From an uncultured Acetatifactor sp. (GTDB taxonomy: Bacteria > Bacillota > Clostridia > Lachnospirales > Lachnospiraceae), in NCBI GenBank assembly GCA_910577235.1, contig CAJTMX010000012.1, positions 41,233 through 105,232 on the forward strand: 64,000 nucleotides of DNA, read 5' to 3'. This document shows, piece by piece, positions 8,365 to 18,100 of this stretch. The notes under the pieces are model-generated. The model made no database searches and was not told the origin of the DNA. It saw only the letters and a list, made by a program, of their open reading frames with translations. The stretch's first letter is position 1. Every line of letters starts with the position of its first letter. A program made the position numbers and the translations under genes.

Positions 8365-10491
8365 TTAAACTGTCCAGTAAATTTTAATATCGTCGCCGTC
8401 ATGCAGCTCTTCAAAGTGCTGCGCCGGACGGCCATTGAGCAGTGTCACGATGCTCCGGCCCTGGGAATTGCCCAAGTCAAACTCATAAAAGTCAAAAATG
8501 TCCACAAACACATATGCCTTTTTACCCCGCAATGTAACTGGCTGCTGATTTACCGCCACCTGCAGTTGCCGTATCCCGTCCTGTGTCCCGGCTGCCTCAT
8601 CGCGGTTCTGTTTGCTGCCCGCTCCGTTCCCCTGTGCCCTAAAGGGATCTGAGAAGTCCTCGTCCGGTTCTTCGTTATCCTCTTCCAGGTCTTCCCAGGA
8701 TGCCGGCTCCGGTGAGCCAAGCTCCTCAGATTCCCCCTCCTCGTCGCCGCCCGGCTCAAACCTCACGTCAAATCCCTCGTAGACCTTGGTATCCGCTTTA
8801 GCGGGAGCATCATTCACCAAAATGTGTCCCTGTAAGGGGATGTCCGCGTACTGTGCCACCTGTTCCACTGTATACCAATTCTGAATACGGATCTCATCAC
8901 CGTTTTGAATCTCATAAAAACCCAGCTGCCTCTCACCGTTCACATAGGCCTGTCTGGGCAGCAGGATCTGGATGCCGCTCACGGTGATATGTACCTGCTG
9001 TGCCATCTCCGGCAGTTTTTCCAGCAGCGGGTGCGCCGCCTCTCCCGCAGTGGAGGGAACCAGCACCACCTTGTCCCCGTTCTGAATCCGGGTATGGATA
9101 TCTCCCTCCTGCCCGTTTACCGTGATCACGGCGGCCTCTCCCTGCTCACCCCGGATCATGTGACTCTTTCCGTCCACAGTGTACTCCACCGCAGCTCCCC
9201 TTTTGGGAAACAGATTTTCATTGGGGAACCCGGCGGCAATGGCAGCCTCCACCACCGACAGCCTGCCGTTGTCGTAAAGTTTCACTCTCTGGTCGTTAAA
9301 TGCCACAAAAATAAAATTGTTGCTCTGCTCATAATAGCTTAAGCAGATGCCGATGGGCGTCACCATCAGGGAGTCCTTTCTGGCGTTTACCACATCGAAA
9401 CTGATGGCCTGCATCACGTCCTCTCCCCGGATGGCCACACGCTCCTTGGCGATGCCCAGCTGCTCCGCCAAGGCCTGGGTATAGCCGGGGATCATACCGC
9501 CGCCCCCTACCACAAACACGGCACTGACCGGTTTTTCTCCGTTCAGTTCCCTAATGCAATCCGCCACTTCCTTGGTCATGCTGTAAATATTTTCCCTTAG
9601 CAGCTCCTGGGCCTCTCCGGCCCCTATGGTCTGGGGCAGCCCCATAATATCCGTGTACTCTATGGTTTCCTGCGCGCCGATACTGCGCTTGATCTGTTCC
9701 GCCGTCTCAAAGTCCACCAGACAGTGCTGCACCAGAATATCTGTCAGGCTGTCCCCCGCCACGGGGATCATACCGTAAGCGGTGATGGCCCCCTCCCGGG
9801 TGATGGAGATATCGCTGGTGCCTGCGCCCACATCCACCAGAGCCAGGTTCAGCATCCGGAATTTCTCGGGGATGGCCACCTGGATGGCGGCAATGGGCTC
9901 CAGCGTCAAATTGGCCACCTGCAGCCCGGCGACGCCCACCGCCTTGTACAGGCCGTCCACCACGTCGTCCGGCAAAAATGTGGCGATCAGATCCACCCCC
10001 GCGGTCCTGGCCTTATGTCCCTCCAGATTGCCTATGGGATAGCCGTTCAGATAGTAGCGCATGGCAGTATAGCCCACGCAGTAAAACTGCATATCCGTGT
10101 CGTTGTCCCGGGTGAACTCCTCGTATGCCTGTTCCACTCCCATGGTATCCAGCGCGTATATATCCTCGCTGACGATCTCCTTTTCCATACCGTAGGTATA
10201 TTCCACCGAGGTGGTCACGGTCCGCAGCACACGGCCCGCGGCGGCGATACACACCTGGGTCAGTTTCTTTCCCAGATCCTGTTCCAACAGATTTTTCACC
10301 TCGGCGATGGTAGTTCCCACCTTGCCGATATCGTGAATCTGTCCGTCCAGCATGGCTCTGGTCTCATGCTCCTTTTCCCGCTGCGCCACCACATGAAAGC
10401 GGGTGCCGTCCTTATACCCCACCGTTCCCACGATACTCCTGGTGCCGATATCCAGCCCAAATACCAATTCCCTTCCCTCTACTGCCGCCAT
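8365..10491 (-). CDS. FtsA/PilM-like actin-fold ATPase with long C-terminal extension
   Basis: A 708-aa protein whose first ~385 residues form an FtsA/PilM-type actin fold: FGLDIGTRSIVG near residue 12 (phosphate 1), LALVDVGAGTSDISI near residue 220 (phosphate 2) and FVVGGGGMIPGY near residue 320 (adenosine). True FtsA is about 420 aa. The C-terminal ~320 residues look like successive small beta-grasp-like modules, each with a turn resembling NGD (HTRIQNGDKVVL, EIQNGDEIRI, ELHDGDDIKIYW), separated by an acidic linker (SEELGSPEP to DEDFSDPF, about residues 585-620). No amphipathic membrane-targeting helix is evident at the C-terminus. It overlaps coaE by 13 nt, so is translationally coupled behind it. 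A role in division or envelope assembly is inference. Confidence 0.85.
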   Translation of the reverse strand: MAAVEGRELVFGLDIGTRSIVGTVGYKDGTRFHVVAQREKEHETRAMLDGQIHDIGKVGTTIAEVKNLLEQDLGKKLTQVCIAAAGRVLRTVTTSVEYTYGMEKEIVSEDIYALDTMGVEQAYEEFTRDNDTDMQFYCVGYTAMRYYLNGYPIGNLEGHKARTAGVDLIATFLPDDVVDGLYKAVGVAGLQVANLTLEPIAAIQVAIPEKFRMLNLALVDVGAGTSDISITREGAITAYGMIPVAGDSLTDILVQHCLVDFETAEQIKRSIGAQETIEYTDIMGLPQTIGAGEAQELLRENIYSMTKEVADCIRELNGEKPVSAVFVVGGGGMIPGYTQALAEQLGIAKERVAIRGEDVMQAISFDVVNARKDSLMVTPIGICLSYYEQSNNFIFVAFNDQRVKLYDNGRLSVVEAAIAAGFPNENLFPKRGAAVEYTVDGKSHMIRGEQGEAAVITVNGQEGDIHTRIQNGDKVVLVPSTAGEAAHPLLEKLPEMAQQVHITVSGIQILLPRQAYVNGERQLGFYEIQNGDEIRIQNWYTVEQVAQYADIPLQGHILVNDAPAKADTKVYEGFDVRFEPGGDEEGESEELGSPEPASWEDLEEDNEEPDEDFSDPFRAQGNGAGSKQNRDEAAGTQDGIRQLQVAVNQQPVTLRGKKAYVFVDIFDFYEFDLGNSQGRSIVTLLNGRPAQHFEELHDGDDIKIYWTV

Positions 10492-11084
10492 GTGTAACCC
10501 TCCAGCCTTTCGCGAATCTGCCGATAACTCTCCTCCGGCTCATTGCTGTTATCTATGACAAAATCACTGCCTGTCCGAAACTCTGTTTCCGTCAACTGGC
10601 TTCCCATGATCTGCTCTATTTTTTCCGGGCTGTAGCCCCTGCTCTCGACAAGACGTTTTCTGCGGGCATCCTCCGATGCATGGATATACCACATCTCGTC
10701 CACGATATCTCCGTAACCGCACTCGATCAGCAGCGCCGCCTCGATAAAGAAAAGCTCTGCCTCTCCCTCCCGCCGGGCCTCCTCGATCTTTTCAAGCAGA
10801 AATTTCCTCACCGCCGGATGAACTATGGCATTGACCCTCTCCAGCATACTCCCGTCCCGAAAAATCTTCTCTGCCATCCTGCCCTTGTGGATATGTCCGT
10901 CTTGTTCCAATATCTCCCTGCCCAGCAGCGATACCAGCGCCTGATAGCAGGGCTGTCCCGGCTCCTTGACCGCATGGGCCACCTCATCCGCCAGATAGAT
11001 ACGGCATCGGTAGTGCTCCCTGATATATGCAAGTATTGTAGACTTTCCCGCTCCCACGCCGCCTGTTATTCCGATCAAGCGCAT
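10479..11084 (-). CDS. coaE: Dephospho-CoA kinase
   Basis: Catalyses the last step of coenzyme A synthesis, ATP-dependent phosphorylation of dephospho-CoA. At 201 aa it is normal length, with the P-loop GGVGAGKS at residues 8-15, the YLADEVAHAVKEPG segment that binds dephospho-CoA, and FFIEAALLIECGY for the lid/CoA-binding region. The start is the second in-frame ATG, six codons in, preceded by AAGAAGG. It lies 49 nt behind polA, an association common in Firmicutes, and overlaps the FtsA-like gene. Confidence 0.96.
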   Translation of the reverse strand: MRLIGITGGVGAGKSTILAYIREHYRCRIYLADEVAHAVKEPGQPCYQALVSLLGREILEQDGHIHKGRMAEKIFRDGSMLERVNAIVHPAVRKFLLEKIEEARREGEAELFFIEAALLIECGYGDIVDEMWYIHASEDARRKRLVESRGYSPEKIEQIMGSQLTETEFRTGSDFVIDNSNEPEESYRQIRERLEGYTWRQ

Positions 11085-11133
11085 CCTGTTCCCTTCTTTC
11101 AATACATGATAAGGTCCTCACGTTGTCCCGGCA

Positions 11134-13854
11134 TCAATGCGCCTCATACCAATTCTCCCCTGTGTGCAGATCCACTTCCAGAGGCACGGCCAACTGTGCC
11201 GCTCCTTTCATGCTCTCCTCCAGAATCCGGCTCACTTGTTCCGTTTCTTCCCTGCGGGTCTCGATGACCAGCTCATCGTGGACCTGCAAGATCAGCCTGG
11301 AGGCAAGACCCGCTCTGCGCAATTCTTTCCACACCCGGATCATGGCGATCTTGATGATATCCGCCGCCGTGCCCTGTATGGGGCTGTTCATCGCCACTCT
11401 CTCGCCAAAGGAACGCTGCATGAAGTTGGAGGAGGAAAGCTCCGGGATGGGCCTGCGTCTGCCGTACATGGTAGCGGTGTATCCGTTTTCTTTAGCGTCC
11501 GCCACCAGCCTGTCCAGATATTCCTTGACCTTGGGATAGGTGGCAAAATACTGCTCGATATACTCCGCCGCCTCCTTTTTACTGATACTTAAGTCCTGAC
11601 TCAGCCCAAAGGAGCTGATGCCGTATACAATACCGAAATTCACGGCCTTGGCATTGCGTCTCTGCAGGTCCGTCACCTCCTCAAAGGGCGTCTTGAACAC
11701 CTTGGAGGCCGTGATCCGGTGAATATCCTGATCCGTATGATAGGCTTGTATCAATTCCCCGTCTCCTGACATATGAGCCAGAACACGCAGCTCGATCTGG
11801 GAATAGTCCGCGTCCGTCAGCACGCAGCCCTCTCTGGGCACAAATACCTTCCGGATGCGCCGTCCCAGCTCCATACGCATGGGAATGTTCTGCAGATTCG
11901 GCTCCGTGGAGCTGATGCGCCCGGTGGCCGTGATGGTCTGGTTGAAGTTGGTGTGTATTCTGCCCGATGCGTCAATATACTCCGCCAGTCCGTCGGCATA
12001 AGTGCTCTTTAGCTTGGTCAGTCCCCTGTACTCCAGGATATCCGCTATGATGGGATGCTCCGGGGCCAGCTTTTCCAGCACATCCGCCGCCGTGGAATAC
12101 CCGGTCTTGGTCTTTTTGCCACCCGGCAACTGCATCTGGTCAAAAAGGATCTCTCCCAGTTGCTTGGGGGAATTAATGTTAAAAGCGCATCCCGCCTGTT
12201 TGTGAATGCTCTCCTCCAACTCCCGTATACGGTCTGTCAGGGCATCGCCGTAGCTTTTAAGCTCCTCGCGGCGCACCGCCACGCCCTCCTGCTCCATCTC
12301 ATGGAGCACCAGAGACAGGGGCATCTCCACTTCCCGCATCAGCTGGCCCATACCGCTCTCTTCCAGTTTCTGCCGGATGATCTGGCCTGCCTGCAGCGCG
12401 GTATATGCCTGATACTGATAAAATACCGCCAACTGTTCCAGATTTTCCCCGGCAGCCTGGGTCAAATTCTTTTTTCCGAAACACTCCTTGTAGCCGGGGA
12501 CGGTGAGATCCAGATACTCCGCCGCGATGATCTCCCCGTCATAGTCGTTCTTTAACGGATTTAATAGATATGCGCCGATAATGGCGTCAAAATAACAGTC
12601 CGTGGGATTCTCTCCCATCTCCTCCCAGCCATAATACCCGTACTGCCCTTTGATATCCAGAGTGTACACCTGACATTTAGCCGTGAGCAGACGCACGGCG
12701 CGAAGTAGCGCCGCGTCTTCCCCGGATTCCTCCTTCACCTCTTCAAACAGGGAGAGCTGCTGGTTCTCCACAAGGACGCTGCCTCTCTCCACGCAGTAAA
12801 AATAGCTCTGTTTCTCCTCATCGGATACTGCCACTGCCACCAGTTTTCCGTCCTGGGCAAGTACCAGCAGGCCCAGGGGCTGCCCGGACTTTTTCGCCAG
12901 TTTTTCCAGGACTTTCACCATCTGCCCGCTGTCCCGTAACAGATGGAACCCTTTCGTGATCTGTTCCTGATCCTTCTCGCTTTCCTGCCTGTCAAAACGG
13001 CTCAAGATATTTTTAAACTCCAGCCGCTTGAACATTTGATAGGCCTCAGGAGTATAAAACCCTTCCGCTCTGGATGCCTGATAATCCATTGTCAGATCAC
13101 AGTCCGTCTTTATCGTGGCCAGTTTCTTGCTAAGGTCCGCCAGTTCCCGGTTCTGGGCCAGGGATTCCCGGATGCTCTTCTTGCCGATCTCCTCCAGGTG
13201 GGCGTAGATATTGTCGATGGAGCCGTACTCCGTCATCAGCGCTATGGCGGTCTTCTCCCCCACCTTGGGCACGCCGGGGATATTGTCGGAGGTATCCCCC
13301 ATCAGCGCCTTCAGCTCGATAAACTGGGTGGGCGTGACTTGGTACAACGCCTTCACATCCTCCGCGTAATAGTCCTCGATCTCCGTCCTCCCCATTTTGG
13401 TCTTTGGGATGCGGATCTTGATATGCTCCGTGGCGATCTGCAACAGGTCCCTATCCCCCGATACCAGAGACACTTCCATACCCTGGGCCTCAGCCTTTCG
13501 GGCCAGTGTTCCCAGGATATCGTCAGCCTCCAGCCCTGCCTGCTCCATGATCGTGATCTGCATGGCCTGCAGCACTTCCTTCATCACCGGTACCTGCTCC
13601 CGCAGTTCTTCGGGCATAGGCTTGCGGGTTCCCTTATAGCCCTCATACATCTCATGCCGGAAGGTGGGGGCGTGTACATCGAAGGCCACTGCCAGATAGT
13701 CCGGGTGCTCTTCCTCCAGGATCTTGAACAGGATGTTCAGGAAACCAAAGATCGCGTTGGTATGGAGGCCCCTGGCGTTGCTTAGGTCAGGTACGCCGTA
13801 AAATGCGCGGTTTAAGATGCTGTGTCCGTCAATTAGTACCAGTTTTTCTGCCAT
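11134..13854 (-). CDS. polA: DNA polymerase I
   Basis: Fills gaps and removes RNA primers in DNA repair and lagging-strand synthesis. The 906-aa protein has the N-terminal 5'-3' exonuclease (LVLIDGHSILNRAFYG at the start, GDTSDNIPGVPKVGEKTA near residue 190), a central degenerate 3'-5' exonuclease domain in which YTLDIKGQYGYY shows DxK rather than the metal-binding DxE, and the polymerase domain with motif A DADYSQIELRVLAHMSGD, motif B RRNAKAVNFGIVYGIS and motif C QVHDELVIE. Loss of proofreading in PolA is usual in Firmicutes. It starts the polA-coaE-FtsA-like-WalJ-like group; the ATG follows AAGGAGTATATA. Confidence 0.97.
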   Translation of the reverse strand: MAEKLVLIDGHSILNRAFYGVPDLSNARGLHTNAIFGFLNILFKILEEEHPDYLAVAFDVHAPTFRHEMYEGYKGTRKPMPEELREQVPVMKEVLQAMQITIMEQAGLEADDILGTLARKAEAQGMEVSLVSGDRDLLQIATEHIKIRIPKTKMGRTEIEDYYAEDVKALYQVTPTQFIELKALMGDTSDNIPGVPKVGEKTAIALMTEYGSIDNIYAHLEEIGKKSIRESLAQNRELADLSKKLATIKTDCDLTMDYQASRAEGFYTPEAYQMFKRLEFKNILSRFDRQESEKDQEQITKGFHLLRDSGQMVKVLEKLAKKSGQPLGLLVLAQDGKLVAVAVSDEEKQSYFYCVERGSVLVENQQLSLFEEVKEESGEDAALLRAVRLLTAKCQVYTLDIKGQYGYYGWEEMGENPTDCYFDAIIGAYLLNPLKNDYDGEIIAAEYLDLTVPGYKECFGKKNLTQAAGENLEQLAVFYQYQAYTALQAGQIIRQKLEESGMGQLMREVEMPLSLVLHEMEQEGVAVRREELKSYGDALTDRIRELEESIHKQAGCAFNINSPKQLGEILFDQMQLPGGKKTKTGYSTAADVLEKLAPEHPIIADILEYRGLTKLKSTYADGLAEYIDASGRIHTNFNQTITATGRISSTEPNLQNIPMRMELGRRIRKVFVPREGCVLTDADYSQIELRVLAHMSGDGELIQAYHTDQDIHRITASKVFKTPFEEVTDLQRRNAKAVNFGIVYGISSFGLSQDLSISKKEAAEYIEQYFATYPKVKEYLDRLVADAKENGYTATMYGRRRPIPELSSSNFMQRSFGERVAMNSPIQGTAADIIKIAMIRVWKELRRAGLASRLILQVHDELVIETRREETEQVSRILEESMKGAAQLAVPLEVDLHTGENWYEAH

Positions 13855-13999
13855 TATATACTCCTTGTATAACTAAGTTTCTTTGCCAGTGTCATTGTGC
13901 ATATTGTATATTCCAACGCAGGCACGCTCTCGCTTTGTGACAAACCGTAGCGGCCGCTGGAGTTCTTACATCAAAGTTCCTTAGGTGTCGGCGTCCTTA

Positions 14000-14320
14000 T
14001 TACAGTAGTATCCACGCCACAACTCCCAAGATACCCGCTATGGCAATGAGCTCGAATAGGGTTGCCACCCGCAGGATGCCTTCATTTATGCGTACTTTTA
14101 TGTGGGCCTCTTCCATTCTCTCCCGCAGCTCCCCTTGCAGGTCGAAGACGTCTCCTTCTTCCAGGTGGATCATGCCCTCCTGGATCAGAAACTGGATAAC
14201 CAGCTCCTCATGGCAGTTTTCACAGGTGTCCACATGCTCGGTGAAACGCTTGGTTTTCATATAATCCATTTTACGCCCGATAAAATCCGGAATCTGTTTC
14301 TCACATTCCCGACAGGTCAT
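14000..14320 (-). CDS. Zinc-finger (ZAS-like) single-pass membrane protein, anti-sigma type
   Basis: A 106-aa protein with an N-terminal zinc-binding anti-sigma motif: CRECEKQIPDF at residues 3-13 and HVDTCENC (H-x3-C-x2-C) at about 29-36. A middle acidic amphipathic part is followed by a C-terminal membrane segment (LFELIAIAGILGVVAWILL) that ends the protein. ZAS proteins hold ECF sigma factors at the membrane; here no sigma factor is adjacent and the protein has almost no outer domain, so it may be an orphan anti-sigma factor or only a zf-HC2 relative. The ATG follows GGGGAGGTGACTGC, a strong site. Confidence 0.7.
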   Translation of the reverse strand: MTCRECEKQIPDFIGRKMDYMKTKRFTEHVDTCENCHEELVIQFLIQEGMIHLEEGDVFDLQGELRERMEEAHIKVRINEGILRVATLFELIAIAGILGVVAWILL

Positions 14321-14462
14321 GCAGTCACCTCCCCTGCCTGTTTCCTATTTTTCCCTTTTCGGAAAAGTGTACCCACTGCTTATAATTTGAAATACAATGC
14401 TTATTTTCACATATATTCACTGATTTACACTCACCCGACAACGTTTCAGACTGGAAATTGTT

Positions 14463-14651
14463 TTAAAGAAAACTGACTAATATAACTAAAATAATTACAA
14501 AAATAATATTAAATATCCATGTCCACTTATTTCCTAGATTCATTGTATAGCCAAACCCACTTCGCGGTCTCCTGATCATTACTCTTTTATCATTTCTGTT
14601 GAAATATAGTCTTCCGGTTAACCAGCCATCATCTCTATTGCTTGAATTCAT
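14463..14651 (-). CDS. Small DUF5808-like membrane protein
   Basis: A 62-aa protein. Residues about 7-38 (DDGWLTGRLYFNRNDKRVMI and RSGFGYTMNLGN) resemble DUF5808, a short aromatic motif with the pattern DD-W-G-YN-D-R-P-GxGxTxN; the C-terminus is one membrane segment (WIFNIIFVIILVILVSFL). The start is the ATG after AAAGGAGAATTTT; a nine-codon longer reading spans that ribosome site. Function unknown. In other proteins this motif sits at the end of DUF1648/SdpI-like membrane proteins, so this is a stand-alone version. Confidence 0.65.
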   Translation of the reverse strand: MNSSNRDDGWLTGRLYFNRNDKRVMIRRPRSGFGYTMNLGNKWTWIFNIIFVIILVILVSFL

Positions 14652-14755
14652 AAAATTCTCCTTTGCAGCTTCTGCCACCTCAATAGCCCAAAAACGGATG
14701 ACAGCGCATATGCCAACTTTCTACAAACCACCAAAGCGATAACAGCTAGCGCGGT

Positions 14756-14986
14756 CTACTCCAAAAAAGAGGAAAAGGGCAGCAATATCATGATGACTCC
14801 GCCGATTACTCCCACAACACCCGCCACTCTGCAACTGAAAATATATTCGTCCGAGGGTTCTTCCGCGCAATGGGATTTCCACTTCTCAAACACTCGCCAG
14901 AAAATCCCGGAGAAAAACGTGGGCGCCAGGAAAACAGAAACGCCCATAACGACGGCAAAGACACCCAAAATGATCAAAACATACAT
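14756..14986 (-). CDS. Small two-pass membrane protein, DUF6199-like
   Basis: A 76-aa protein with two membrane helices, MYVLIILGVFAVVMGVSVFL at the N-terminus and VAGVVGVIGGVIMILLPF at the C-terminus, joined by a loop with W-x6-W and EEPSDEY. The Trp and EPS pattern resembles DUF6199, of unknown function. Start chosen at the ATG after AAAGGAGGGGGAAAA. It lies with two other tiny membrane proteins between polA and polC; each has its own ribosome site and gaps of 80-140 nt, so common transcription is unproven. Confidence 0.65.
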   Translation of the reverse strand: MYVLIILGVFAVVMGVSVFLAPTFFSGIFWRVFEKWKSHCAEEPSDEYIFSCRVAGVVGVIGGVIMILLPFSSFLE

Positions 14987-15108
14987 TTTTCCCCCTCCTT
15001 TTGCCTGACTATGATCCGCCACGGTTTTATGCAGCGCATTCTAATTCTGTTTCGCAGCGCGCTCCGGCTTTTCGATCACGCAGCTATGAGATTAGTATAC
15101 ACCATTTC

Positions 15109-18100
15109 TTACACAAAATCAAACAAACTGATCTGGTTTGATTCCGGTAGATTGCCCAAGAGTCCTAAATCCGCCATCAGGTCCACGATAGTCTTGGATA
15201 CCTTGCACCGCTCCCGGAAATCGTCTTTTGACAGAAAAGGCCCGTCCTTTGCCGCCTCCACGATGGCATCCGCCGCCTTCTCCCCCAGACCGTCTATACT
15301 GTTCAGGGAAGGCATCAGCTTGCCGTCCACGATCTGAAAGGAGCGGGATTGGGCGCGGAAGATGTCGATGGGCATGAAATCAAAACCTCTGGCGTACATC
15401 TCCTGTACGATCTTCATATCCCCGTAGGCCAGCTCCTCCTTGTTGGAGAGGGAGTCCGACCGCCTCTGGTAATCCGCCATGATACTCTCTAAGTGTTTCT
15501 GTCCCTGGCACATGAGCTCATAGGAAAAAGCCTTGGCCCGGATGCTGAAAAACGCCGCGTAATAGGCCAGCGGATAGTTGATCTTGCAGTAGGCGATCCT
15601 CCAGGCCATCATCACATAGGCCGCCGCATGGGCCTTGGGGAACATGTACTTAATCTTTTTGCAGGACCAGATATACCAATCCGGTACGTCTTTCTCCTTC
15701 ATAGCCGCTATCCATTCGTCCTTAAGTCCCTTGCCCTTACGCACGCTCTCCATGATGGTAAAGGACAGGGAACTCTCCACCCCCTTATTAATCAGATAAA
15801 TCATAATATCGTCACGACAGCAGATGGCGGTGGAGATGGTGGCCTTCCCCTCCAATATCAGGGTCTGGGCATTACCCAGCCACACATCCGTGCCATGGCC
15901 CAGGCCGGAGATGCGGATCAGGTCGGAGAACTGCTGGGGCTTAGTGTCCAGCAGCATCTGGATCACGAAATCCGTTCCGAACTCCGGGATGCCCAGCGAG
16001 CCCACCGGACAGCCGTTTAACTGCTCCGGGGTGATGCCCAGGGCGTCGGTTTTCTGGAACAGGCTCATGACACCTTTGTCATCCAACGGGATCTTGGTGG
16101 GATCGATTCCCGTCAGATCCTGCAGCATACGGATCATCGTGGGATCATCGTGTCCCAGAATGTCCAGCTTGAGCAGGTTGTGGTCGATGGAGTGGTAATC
16201 AAAATGGGTGGTGATGATATCCGTAGTCATATCGTTGGCGGGATGCTGCACCGGGGTGAAGGAATTGATATCCTGCCCCACCGGCAGCACGATGATACCG
16301 CCGGGGTGCTGGCCCGTGCTGCGGCGGATACCTGTACAGCCCACCGTGATCCGGTTGATCTCACAGGTGCGCTTATGCTTTCCTCTCTCCTCAAAATAGT
16401 TTTTCACATAGCCAAAGGCGGTTTTGTCCGCCAGCGTGCCGATGGTGCCCGCCCGGAAAGTTTGTCCTGCCCCGAAGATCACCTCCGTGTACTTGTGGGC
16501 CTTGGACTGATACTCTCCCGAGAAATTCAGGTCAATATCCGGCTCCTTGTCCCCCTTAAAGCCCAGGAAAGTCTCAAAGGGAATGTCAAAACCGTCCTTG
16601 ACCAAAGGTGCCCCGCACGCCGGGCATATCTTATCCGGCATGTCGCACCCCGCGTTTCCCGCAAAGGCCCGCACCTCAGGCGAATCGAAATCATAGTAAA
16701 AACATTTGGCGCAGCGGTAATGGGCGCTCAGGGAGTTTACCTCCGTGATACCCGCCATGAACGCCACCAGAGAGGAGCCCACCGAGCCTCGGGAGCCCAC
16801 CAGATAGCCGTCCTCCACGGACTTCCACACAAGTTTCTGGGCAATTATATACATGACTGCAAAACCGTTGGTGATAATGGAGTGCAGCTCTTTGTCCAAG
16901 CGTTCCTGTACGATCCGGGGCAGATCTTCCCCGTACAGCTCATGGGCTTTGTCATAACATATCTTGGTCAGCGTCTTGTCCGAATCCGGGATTACTGGAG
17001 GGCATTTATCCGGCCGAACCGGAGCAATGGTCTCCACCATATCCGCGATCCTGTTGGTATTGGTGACGACGATCTCCCTGGCCTTGTCCGTTCCCAGATA
17101 AGAGAATTCTTCCAGCATCTCCTCGGTTGTATGCAGATACAGCGGAGCCTGCTGGTCCGCGTCCTCAAATCCCTTACCCGCCATGATGATCCGGCGGTAC
17201 ACCTCGTCCTCCGGGTCCAGAAAATGCACGTCGCAGGTGGCCACCACAGGCTTGTGCAGCTGTTCCCCCAGCTTGACGATCCTGCGGTTTACATTCTGGA
17301 TATCCTCCACCGACTGAATCTGGGGATGTCTGTCTGACAGGATCATAAAACGGTTATTGCCCGTGGGCTGAATCTCCAGATAATCATAAAAATCAGCCAG
17401 CCTGGCGATCTCCCCGTCCGGTTTACCCTCCAACAGCGCCCGGTACAGTTCTCCCGCCTCACAGGCGCTGCCCAGGATCAATCCCTCTCTGTATTTCAGG
17501 ATCAGGCTCTTGGGAATCCTGGGGCGCTTGCTGTAATAGGTGGTGTGGGACTCGGAGATCAGCCGGTACATATTGATGCGTCCCAGATCGTTTTTGGCCA
17601 GGATGATGGCATGATAAGTGGGCAAACGCCTGATGATATCCGGGCTGGAGGCCCCCATGGCGTTTACCTGCTGTAGGTTCTGCGCTCCGCTCTCCCGGAG
17701 CCTTGGAATGAATTTTTCAAAAATATGGGCCGTGGCCTCCGCGTCATCTACCGCCCGGTGATGATTCTCCAGAGAGACTCCCATGGTCTTGGCCACCGCG
17801 TCCAGCGTGTGCTTGGCCTGGTTCGGCAGCAGAATACGGGCGATTCCCACTGTGTCCACATAGGTGAACCGGTCCGAAAAACCCTGCCGCCTGCAATTTT
17901 CCATGATAAAGCTCATATCAAAACTGGCGTTGTGGGCCACCAGCACACAGTCTTCGCAGAACGCAAGGAACGCAGGCAGCACCTCCTCTATGGCAGGGGC
18001 GTCCATGACCATGCTGTCGTTTATGCCCGTCAACTTCTCTATCTCAAAAGGAATGGGCACGTCCGGGTTCACAAAGCTGGAAAACCGCTCCGTGACCACT

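Noticed and set aside
8293..13915. Similar ~20-nt stretches (CATTGTGCACATTGCACAC at 8.3 kb and CATTGTGCATATTGTATAT at 13.9 kb)
   Set aside because: About four mismatches and no shared context beyond this; could be chance, so not listed as a repeat.
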